Shown piece after piece: positions 1 to 64,000 of a DNA stretch of 64,000 nt; the stretch's first letter is position 1; each line of letters begins with the position of its first letter. Source of the DNA: Lycocorax pyrrhopterus obiensis (lineage: Eukaryota; Chordata; Aves; Passeriformes; Paradisaeidae). A program made the position numbers and the translations under genes. The DNA lies in contig JACSVZ010000001.1 in the NCBI GenBank assembly GCA_014706295.1, positions 39,046,318-39,110,317 on the forward strand. Direction: 5' to 3'. The notes under the pieces are model-generated. The model worked only from the letters and a program-made list of their open reading frames with translations, was not told the DNA's origin and made no database searches.

Positions 1-648
1 TTTAAGGAAACAAATACACATGATAATGGTGTTTATAATAAAAGAACTTGGAAAAAAGTTTACAAAAAGTACTGTGCACTGCGGTTGATGTTTGCCTACC
101 TCTGTAAGACCAAGAATAATTAATTCATTATCACATTTAGTACTTATGTTGGCAGATTTTTAGGAATATTTATCTGGTGTTTCATCTGAATTGTGTTCTA
201 AGTTTCAAATGAAACATTTTTGTCCTAACTACAGTAGGTCATCCTTTTTGTCTTTGTTGAGATCATTTATATGTTAGAATATATTGTAATATTGGCCTGT
301 GCCAGCAAAGTATCCATTTACAAGAGTGTCTAAACACACTGTAGTGCACCTAAAAAGAAGGTAACACAGGTTTGCATTGCCACAGCTCACAGAAACAAAA
401 TACCATCTGCTGCACAAGCACCTGCATCACAATCTGTGACAAATATTTTTCAGCATGTACACATAATTGCTTCCACCTGAAGCAGCACTCACAAATTCAT
501 GTGGATCACATAGGTTGGCTTTGAAATCTGGAATTAGGTTCACATAGCAAAGGTATGCATCAGGGTTTAACCCCAGCCACACAGTTGCTCCCTCACTCTA
601 AGAATCAGAAGAGTAAGAGTGAGAAAACTCATGGATTGAGATACACAG

Positions 649-654
649 TTTAAT
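649..654 (-). terminator. LTR polyadenylation signal ATTAAA
   Basis: ATTAAA on the minus strand within CCTATTAAACTG, the usual poly(A) signal of this LTR family, 182 bp downstream of the TATA box. On the NALCN strand it is not a poly(A) signal. Confidence 0.55.
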
Positions 655-833
655 AGGTAAAGCAAAACCCATACATGCAAGCAAAGCAAAACAAGGATTC
701 GTTCACCATTTCCCATGGGCAGGCAGGTGTACAGCCATCCCTAGGAAAGCCATCGTCCATCACATGTGACAGTGACTTGGGAAGAGAAACACCATCGCTC
801 CAAACATCCCCCCATCCTTCTTCTTTCCCTGGC

Positions 834-841
834 TTTATATA
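834..841 (-). promoter_or_regulatory. LTR TATA box
   Basis: TATATAAA on the minus strand, directly after ATGCTCAG, at the place of the U3 promoter in this LTR family. It points against NALCN transcription. Whether it is active cannot be judged from sequence. Confidence 0.6.
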
Positions 842-2257
842 CTGAGCATGATGCCATATGATCTGGAATATCCCTCTGGTCAGCTGGGGTCAGCTCCCAA
901 CCTCTTGTGTATCCCCAGCCTCCTTGCTGGTGAGGTGGGGTGAGAGGCAGAGGAGACCTTGACTCTGTTGAAGTGCTGCACAGCAACAAGGAAAGCATCC
1001 CTGTGTTGTCAGCACTGTTTGCAGGGAGAATGCAAAACACAGCCCGATGTCAGCCACTGTGAAGGAAATTACCACAGCCAAAACCAGCACAGTGTTTCCT
1101 ACCACGCAGATGAAACTAAGTAGTAAGTCAAGCTGGATATGCCTTCTGTCCCTACCAGTTTAGTGGTGATCAATGTCGTGTAATATCCCATACAATGCAT
1201 AGAGCAGCCTATACAAATCACATGGAATAAAAGTTTTGCGTGTATGGAAAAAATTTCAGGCTTTCTATACTTAGGTACTAAGAGGACCTAGGTAAAAGTT
1301 ACCTTCCTTTGTGGAACTATGAGCAGGGACATACACATTCTCTGCAGACTGAGTCATTTATCCCTATGATCTCTCTACTCTTTAGCATTTTAAATAGCTC
1401 TCACTGTCTGTGTCCTGATAGATAGTCAAGATGATGACTTCCTCAGTCAATCACGACCTGGTTCACTGAGTGTCTTCAGCTCTTTTTTGCGTAAATGGGA
1501 GCTGCCTGTGGTGAGAACCTTTGAAAGTCTGGTCACAATTATAATTTCCCAGATTGGCTCTGTTTTTCTGTGATCCCGGCAAGGCAGATGAAGATGTGTG
1601 TCTCAGCTACATTTAGGTAAAGGACCATTTGCAAAGCTACCTCTAGAATCTTCCTTTGTGTGGAAAATAGAACAGGAAAGCAAATATTAAGAGTCTCTGA
1701 ATTGTCTTGCAATGGTAATTTCTTTGGTTCCCGTGCAGAAGCACCTTTTCAGGTTGTAATGAATTTACCCTGAATCTTGAGGATGAACACATTGTAACTA
1801 GTCAATATTGAAAGTTTACATTTGTACAAGAGCAGAATTCACACATCTTGTGCTTTTGTTCACTTGAAAATATTTTACTTATTTGCTGTTCATTGCATAT
1901 ATAGTTCATAACAAATAACGGTACCTAGTTTACATGAAGTCTCAAGCAGTTTCCCCTGGTGAAATGGAGCATGTAATGCATTTTCTATTATAGTGGATAT
2001 TCTTTTGTAACTCACTAACCTTTGTATGGAAACAAAAATGTTTCTGCTACTTATCCCAAGAGAAAAATAATGAATATAAAAAAGGTATTTTTTCATATTC
2101 ATTATGGCATTTATATGTGAAATGGTTGTGAAGAGTTATGCATGTTAGCATTAAATTTATGTTTCATTTTCATTATCTATTTTAAACTATCCATCAAAAT
2201 ATGTACCTACACCTGAACTGTTTTAAAATAAAGGTGGGGTTTATCTTATCTAGCATT

Positions 2258-2322
2258 AGGTTAACGGTTGGACTCTATGGTCTTAGAGGGCTTTTCCAAC
2301 CTAAAGGATTCTATGAATCTAT
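2258..2322 (+). repeat. CR1 retrotransposon 3' tail
   Basis: GGTTGGACTCTATGGTCTTA, then CTTTTCCAACCTAAAGGATTCTATGAATCT: the closing segment of avian CR1 with its ATTCTATG terminal repeat. Only the last 65 bp or so are visible. Confidence 0.8.
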
Positions 2323-5300
2323 AAACTATTTTATCTTCCTTACACTAGAGCATCTTCTCAAAGATAGTAATTTGGCCAATCTCTATCAAGAGAGAAAGCT
2401 GTCCAGTACAAGCTCTCTGTCCTTAAAGCTGGCCAGCTGGCATAGCCTGGCTTGTACATACAGCAAAGTTATTTTCCCTTCCCAGAACTACCTACCATTT
2501 AAATAGGAAGGGTCCATACTGCCTACAGGGAATGTACCCAGTTGGGGTAAGTGCCAAACTGTGCTCAGGCACGATCAGGGAGAGTGCCAGCTGGCCAAGG
2601 CAAAAAGTGATCAGTCGGTCTCACTAGCAGTATAACGCAGTGGGCAATCTTATTGCAGTTCTTAGTCCCATACCCCATTGCTGGGACAGGTGTAGCCTTA
2701 CACTGCCCCTGTATTCAGTGAAGGAGTTACCCTGAGGTGACAGTCCATCCTGCTTGTCTCGCTTATATGTTGGTATGGGATGAGCCAATATCTGGAGATA
2801 CCTTTTCCAGTTAGATATAAGAAGTGTCTAGGTGATTGTACAGTTTACTTCCCATTTGGAGAACTGTCATTAGCTGAGATGAATGCCATCATAGATGCTG
2901 TGGCCTGGATTCATCCTGCCACTGGGAGTCAGGTATCTGATTTAGAGAACATACTGGATTCAAGTTCCCTGCTTAGTCAATGGAAAAGAAATAAACGTGT
3001 GAAGTATATAGCCAACCCAAGGTCTGAACGGACCTCTACAAGTGTCTCTTCATCCCTTTTGGCTATAAAAGAGACCCTAACTAAACTAATTTAGGTGGGT
3101 ACTTCAGTCTAAAGGCAAGAAGGTTGAATCTGGTCTGGTAAGCACACTCCTGGGGCCTGATTGCAAACGCAGACTGCACAGAATCTTGGATTGCCCATTC
3201 TTTTAAATTATATAATGCTTGCCCCTGCAGAGGCAAAAATATTTGGAAATATGGCTCAAGTGTAAACCATGTAGCAATGCTTGCCAGTCTGTAGTCAGTA
3301 TGAAGTAATACCTCTGAAAAATTCATCTTATTTATCTCAGTTGATCACAGGGAAACTATGAAAACTTGGATTCCTGTCTTATTTTAGATAAACAGACTAT
3401 ATCTTAGCCAAATTTTGGTAGGTAAGTTTCCACTAGTTGAATTGGAATCATATCTTGTCAGCAGCATTTGTTCCTGAAGAACTGATAGGAGCTACAATTA
3501 TTGGAAGGAAGTTATTAAATATCCCACATTTGTGAAATCTTCCTCAATATCGATTAAATTTGGAAGGCTTGATGCAAAACTAAGAAAAAGTTACCTAAAT
3601 GAACAACTAGGGAATAGCAGTCACAGCACCAAACCATGCTACACACAGCATATAAACCCTGCGACAGAGAAAAGTTGTTTATTAAAAAAACAGATCTTGT
3701 GCCTATGAGAAATGCCTGTAGTCTGGTTCCTCCATCTGTCATGAACTTTTTCAGTTTATTTTACCCTTATATTATCAACAGTGCAGTCTCTTCTCTGAAT
3801 GCCAGCACCACCATAATAATGGCTACTGGTATATTTCACTGAAAATTCCTCATGGCAGTGCTGAATGTGGTTAAAATCAATTTAGGTTCTGTTTTACCGT
3901 ACCTACATGGGAGAATTTTTTATTGCTTGCAGTGTCCCCTTTGTTTATGTGAACCCAAAGGGCAAAATTCACTACGGGTACATCTAAGCAGTAAAAGAGG
4001 ACAAGAAAGCAAGCTCAAACATTGAGCCCTTGTCTGTGCATGCTGCAGAACTCTTCCCTCATGCTGGGTCTGTCCTGTAGCTCCTGCTACTTTCTTCCAG
4101 ACAATACTTTGATATAGTTCAAGTAATATTTTAATCGAGAGACTGCTTTCAAAGAAGGAAGAGACAAGGCTCCACCAGGTTGGACTCTAAGACACTGTAG
4201 TGCTCTCCCACCTCCCACCAAACTGCCTCTCAATTAAGCAATGCACAACCCAAATGTCATCCTACAGAAGTGCTGTGCAGGAGAATTGCACACAAAAGCT
4301 CACATGTTGTTTCAGATGCCTTGAAGAATTGGAAAACCCCTAGAAAAATAACTGGTGGAATTATGTCTCAGAGCCACCACACAGGGCCTAGAAGAACCAA
4401 GAGGCAAATATTATGGCTTGAAGTCACCATGTACCATGTGAGTTTAGGCAAGGAATTAGGCTTTTGTCAGTCTTTTATATAGCACTGTAGAGATACTAAT
4501 AAGATCTACGCTTCATAAATACTTCTTTTTAACACTGCAAGTATTAGTTTCACCCAAATTCTGTTTATCCAATTTTTTACACTAATTTCCAGGTTGATTT
4601 TGCCTTCCCTTTATTTCATCGTGCAGGGTGCTCAAAGAAAATCAACATTTTTCTTCATGGTAGATGAAATTGCAGGTGTAAATAACAGTAACTGAACATC
4701 TGATTTGTGTTTAATTTTAAATCAATTGCAGGTACAAAAATGTTGTTACAATTTGATGCCAAAGCTGAGTGTGGGATGTGACAGCTTACCCATATGCATA
4801 TCTTCTTTTAATATGGCTCATTCATGTCCAAAAATCTGCCATGTCATAGGATTTCAGAATAACAGAAAGGAAAAAAGGGGCTCATTTAATCTGCCTTTCT
4901 GATTTTTAGTTTTTTAATTAATGTCTTTTAATGCTAATTACTTGGGTTTCATTCAAAGCTCTTTTTGACAAGCCAAAGGTGATGGTAAATTTGAGAACTT
5001 GGATAAATAAAAAATTCTGCAAAGTTGTTGGCTGGTATCAGTTTGTAATGTCTTTCATCCATGTGCAGTCTTGTGCTCAAAGTGTTCAGTATGGGAGCAC
5101 ACGGCATATCCTGCTAAGCGTACAGCACAGATTGTATGGTCATTTTGTTCTTCAAATACAGCCCCTAAAGAAGATTTACAGTGAAAAATGTTCATATTGC
5201 AGTGCACTGTAATGTACCAAACAATATTAATTTAAAATCATCCTCTGGTGAGGCCTCCTGAACTTTGGCAAAAGGTTTGAACTTTTCAGTCACCATGAAA

Positions 5301-8300
5301 TTATTCTGGGCAGCTGGCCAGTTCCTAAATAGGTTGTGTGTACATCAGTGGCAAAGCTTTTAATTTGGAATGATTTATTTCAGCCTGTCAACTGAAATGA
5401 AAGAGTTAGAGCATTGCTGTATTTTTTTTTTAATAATTTGATTTCATTGAAATACTCACAGAGTATTTAAGTGAATTTCACATACACTTGCCTCACAAAC
5501 CACATGAAAACTGTGTCTTTCACTCTTTGAGTTTGGCACATTACTGGCATCTCTTCCACAATCAGAACTAAATGAATAGAGAACAAAACAAAAAGTTAGG
5601 ATGGGTAGATCTTACCCTTTAGACATGGTTAATTCTGTATCTCCTTTGGCATGTTCTCACCAAAGTGTTAGTGTCTTAGAAACTCATTGACTGTGTTGAA
5701 TTTGAGTTTTTGGTTTGTTTTGGCAAGATCAAAACTTTTGAGGTTATTTCTGTCCCTAAATGCAAATCGGTGATATTAAGAGGTACTTACCTTAGTTTGC
5801 CCTTTGAACTGTTCAAGTGATCTTGTTCATATTGCCAGACCTTGGAGCACTTCCACCTTTCAGACTGTCAGCTTCCACCTGAGCAAATCATGAGAATTCT
5901 GCATGTGCAGACACTTCTCACATCCCGCTGCCACAGGAGAGGATGTCAGCTGGAGGGCAGGTGTGACACTGCCTTGCATTCACCTGAAGATCTGAAGCGC
6001 ACTGTGGCATGTCTCTTCTGCCAAACAGAGAGAGATTATGGAAATGCAGCTCTCTTAATCAGCTCCTGATTCTTGTCTCATTCCAATTCTCTAGTGATTT
6101 TTCAGCAACTCTGCTGTCAAAGGAGTTGCGATATGTATTTTAAAAGAACTCCCTGTCTTCACCCTGACCTCATTTACAGTGATTAGTGTCTGGGTGACCC
6201 TTTTTCTCATGCACAGTCTTTACCTGCTATCTCCTTTATTGTGCCCTGCCTCTCCCAGTCTTCCACTTTTACCACCATTCATCCTACTGTGTGTATTTAG
6301 GACAACCACTTACAGGTTGTCTTCATTTCTAAGGGCCCAGATCTTAATTATACTAAAGCTGATTTTGACAATCACATTTTTGTAAGGAAGCCTTGAAGTC
6401 AAAATAAATTTGCAACTGAAGCTGCAATAAGTACTATGGGTGAGATTATACCACAGAACACCTGTGCCATTGGAGAGAATTGGTACAATAAAGCAGTGTC
6501 TGCTGCCACCCCATTCACAGTGTGTGCAAGTCAGAAGGGTTTTCTTCAGAGCAGATTCAGTCTCACACTGTCCCATCACACATGGGGTTCAAAGCCACCC
6601 TAAGGACCAGCCATTGGTTGTGATCCTTAAGCCTGGACTGCATTTTTGTGTAACCAAGGTGGAGCCTGCAGTTTTGTTTTGTCCAAGAAGAATCTGGTTT
6701 GCTTACCAACACAGTGCATAAACCGAACCAGAAGACAAGAAGTGCTGATGATTCAGACTTCAAACTGTTCCAAACCAAAATGGAGACATGGCCATAATGC
6801 CTTTCTGTGAGAAAAGGATCACACAAACATTATCTTCACCTGTAAGTCTGCCTTTCTCACAGCTGTCTTTTGGACTGGTCTAAGACAATTATGTGAACAG
6901 ATCAGGGAGACCTTGGTGTTCAGGGACCTGTAAGTATTATTCAAACAACCACAGGAATCCCAAATTAATATATCCTCTCTGACACTCCTCACCATTTAGG
7001 TGCTGTTTGGAAAAGTGCTTCTGATACGTGTTCAGAGCAGGCAGTTTTACTATATGCGTTGTGCCATTAAATCTGCTCCTGTAAACTCAAGCAGCATGTA
7101 AGTAGTGAGATAGACACAAATTCCTTCAATGGTTTTACACACATTAATGTTTTTTACCACCCACAAGAGAAATTAGCCAGGCCAGGCTGACAAAATATTG
7201 TTGAGCATTCCCAGTAGGCTCTTGGGCTGCAGATGGAGGGCTATGCAAAGCAAATCAGGCCAGTTTGCGTTTCCTTGCCAATAGTAAGAGTAATAAATTT
7301 AAAAAAACCCTAAAAATCATAGAGAAAAATTTCCCAATATTTTATTTGAGTTTATTGGGTTATTTGGGTCTGGCTGTTGCTAGAAACATTCTGCACCATC
7401 ATAGCCCAATTTCAACATAATCCTATCCTGCGCCTTTAAAAATGTACGTGTTTGTCAAGTGTTAGAGAAAGTTGAAATACAAAGGTTCCAAGCAGCAATA
7501 CAAAACAGGATGTGTGTCATGTGGAGCAACAATTACACCCTAAGTGCACGGAGAAGAACTCAGGGAAGCTAAATGCCTCATGCTCCCCAATATGTAATAT
7601 TATCACAGCATGCATAATTGGAGATATTCTATAGAACTGCCTTGAGTTTAGGTTATTTTAAAGCCTATCTTAAATCCTTCTCGTATCCCCTTCTTTACCT
7701 TTTGAAATATACAGTTTCCTGCTTTCAAGCTCTCCCTGTTCTGTTCTGCACTAAGACTTCAGACAGCATTGCAATGCTCTCTATTCTGTATACACTGACT
7801 TATGAAAACAGGAGTTTATAGCTGTAAGTGACATTGTCTGTGCTAAAAATATGCATATTTATGCAATGTTTTCTTTTTGAAAAACAAGTGTCAGAAACTA
7901 GAAACCTTTTTTTTCTCTTAAAAATAATCCCTTCCCAAAGCTTTCAACAGTACAATGTTGCAGAAAAGCCTTGTTAGATTATCCAATTAATTTCCTTGTC
8001 AGTGAACAATTTCTTTTGGCAGCACTCTGACATTTCAGGGGTTCTGACTAGCCTGATTTTGAAATGATGAGGCACTTCCCTCCGGAGATCTCTCTGAACC
8101 TTAGAGATTTCCCCATAAGGCTAGTAATCTTTATTCTCATCCTAGAAATCCTCTTTCTAAATTTTGTTCTCTCATTCTTTTATTTGGTGTACACTATTGT
8201 ATACTTGAAGTAATTTGTTTTCAAATATTTCTTACATAAATTTACATCATTTCGCCCGCTCTTACTTTATTATCAGGTATGGTAGATGCGGAATAAATAT

Positions 8301-10035
8301 TGGGACCCTTTAGTCTTTCTCTTCTTATTTCTCCCTTGTCCCAGTTGGTTTACAGCCCTCCCCTGGTTCCATGGCTCTCTTCAGCACTACTTTGGCTTGT
8401 CAGTGAGAAAATGGTAAAATGGCATTTAGAAATTACTGCATACCCAGATATGTTCTCTTCAAAGCAGCGCAGAGGGGAGCTGTGGACTTCCATATCATTT
8501 TTCATACCTCTAATATCTAACCAAAAGAGCTTGGTTGTGAACATAGCTTTTGGCTGGTAATGTAATTGGTGCCCAAATTGGCTTTTTGATGCTGTATTGA
8601 AATCCAAGTACTTGTTTAGTTTCTGCTCTTATTCTTTATCTAGAATTTTTTCAGTCTGTTATTTCCTGCCACTGTTTCTAAATGTGTCCTTTTCCTTGTC
8701 CAATGTGGTATTTGCAATTCTTAACATTTTGATACTGTGTGTACTAATGTCATCATTTCTTCCTTTTAAGAATCATTAATAAAGTGATGAAACAGGACTG
8801 GACACAATACAGATTTATTCAACATTTCCCCTTTATTCTGAATCAGCTTTACCATTAATCATTAGTCTTTGTTTGTAAGTGTTCAGTTTTCTTCAGTTTT
8901 CAGTCCACATGGCAACTTATATCCAACCAAATATGAATTGATTTTCAGTTTAAGCTGTCCTGTGGCTGGAAGTGCTGATGTTGCTGATAGCATGACAGTG
9001 CAGCAGAGCAGATTTTCTACTATAGCATGCTGTGGGAGCATGCATTTCACTGGGCAGGGCAAATGAGAGTTAAAGCTCTGTTTGAATTCCTGGGCAATTG
9101 TCCCTGGTAAAAATCTGTAGCTGTTGTCTATCAGCAGTATTCCCTGCAGGTGTTGATGGTGAAAATATCTTCTAAAATTTAAGCTTCTAATCCTTTGCTT
9201 ACAAGCAGGGGTGAGAAGGATAATTGAAATTTCAGTTGCATGCTTGTTGAAATAGTATACAATACACATACAGTTTAAAATAAATATGAAAATTAATTTC
9301 ATTGCTTCCTTTTGACTTGGTATTTTGTTGCAATAACACAACTGAATTGCTATGTAAGGTAATCAGAACTCAGGAGTCATATCTCTATACCATATCTTTT
9401 TATCTTATGTCATTTGATTTAGCCATCATCTGTCCACATTGATTTGTCTGCCTTTTCTGTATTTGGATGGGTGATATTCCATTGAATAACTGTTGGTGGA
9501 TAATTATAAATGCAGCATTTGTTATGTGATTTGCCATAGCTGAGTATCGCTGATGTAGATGGATTCTTTTGAGTTCTGTATTATTACTTACAATACTCAT
9601 CTAAATGTAATTGTCCTGTTATTTTGTGTTCTGGGAGCTGGATTCTCCTAAAATTTCTGCCTTTTAAATTGCTGTGTTGTCTTTGAGTATCAAAGAGCTG
9701 TCAGCATATACAGAAAGATGTGCCTAATAAGAAAAGACCATGGGTGGTTTTTTGACAAAAGTGTTAAAATCTGTGAAGAAAACATAGAAATAAGCATATT
9801 GAAAAGGACACTAATATGCTTTGTATTTTTAAATTAAAATTATTAGCAATCCTCCCATTTTATGTCTTCCAGTTAAAGGCATGGTATTGTTAGGCATTTG
9901 ACATCTTCTAGCACAAGCCTTTCACACGCATCAAATTTAACTTCTGTAGGTCTTTGCTGCCATCTTCTGTTTCTTTAAATGATTGCCGTTGTTATTATTT
10001 GGATTCTGAAAAATGAGTGGGATATTACAGAGTAA

Positions 10036-64000
<53,965 letters not shown>

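Larger units (their letters stand above)
556..1090 (-). mobile_element. Solo LTR of an avian ERVL-type endogenous retrovirus
   Basis: Read on the minus strand the element starts TG near 1090 and ends CA at 556. It contains a palindromic CCATATG-like block, ATGCTCAGTATATAAAG (TATA box, plus-strand 834-850), and CCTATTAAACTGTGTATCTC (polyadenylation signal ATTAAA, plus-strand 649-654). It ends in GGGGTTAAACCCTGATGCA. This order is that of the common avian ERVL LTR as I know it. No gag, pol or env sequence is next to it, so it is a solo LTR. I see no clear target-site duplication, so the outer edges are uncertain by a few bases. Confidence 0.8.

Noticed and set aside
741..1105. Two overlapping minus-strand frames of 99 and 71 codons
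   Set aside because: Both fall inside the solo LTR, which does not encode protein.
2780..3094. 104-codon plus-strand frame starting MSQYLEIPFPV
   Set aside because: No recognised family, no splice signals consistent with NALCN, length within chance for this window.

Overview
This is bird nuclear DNA, an internal piece of one large, intron-rich gene read on the + strand. Two things point to a bird: many CR1 retrotransposon copies with the typical 3' end (CCTTCCAACC...ATTCTATGATTCT), and an avian ERVL-type LTR. I cannot name the species. An avian lineage other than chicken seems likely, but that is an impression only.

The gene is NALCN, the sodium leak channel. I placed 25 coding exons between 10075 and 63564. 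They join into one open frame of 921 codons plus 2 bases. Every intron has GT...AG ends, and the codon phase agrees at every junction. The window starts in the intron before the domain II-III linker and ends in the intron after the first C-terminal exons. The 5' half of the gene (domains I and II) and the last C-terminal exons lie outside.

Layout: 1-10074 is intron. Exons for the II-III linker lie at 10075-40469, separated by large introns of 14 kb and 9 kb. Domain III (S1 to S6, with the lysine of the selectivity filter) is at 40851-47428. The III-IV linker is at 50887-51621. Domain IV (S1 to S6, with the glutamate of the filter) runs from 51515 to about 61030. The proximal C-terminal region is at about 61030-63564. 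Exons 6-15 are tightly packed; three introns there and nearby are only 83, 101 and 161 bp.

The introns carry at least eleven CR1 pieces, the longest at 61425-62556 with a broken reverse-transcriptase remnant. They also carry three LTR-like elements, all antisense to NALCN, several microsatellites, two strong G-quadruplex motifs, a perfect X-box palindrome, a perfect 12-bp hairpin, a perfect 28-bp tandem duplication and a diverged 70-bp direct repeat. I found no second protein gene, RNA gene, CpG-island promoter, CRISPR array or other prokaryote-like system. The points most worth checking are the microsatellites beside two domain IV pore exons, a 6-nt tandem acceptor, a possible new glycosylation site in the domain IV pore loop, and a 192-codon antisense open frame in the 14-kb intron.
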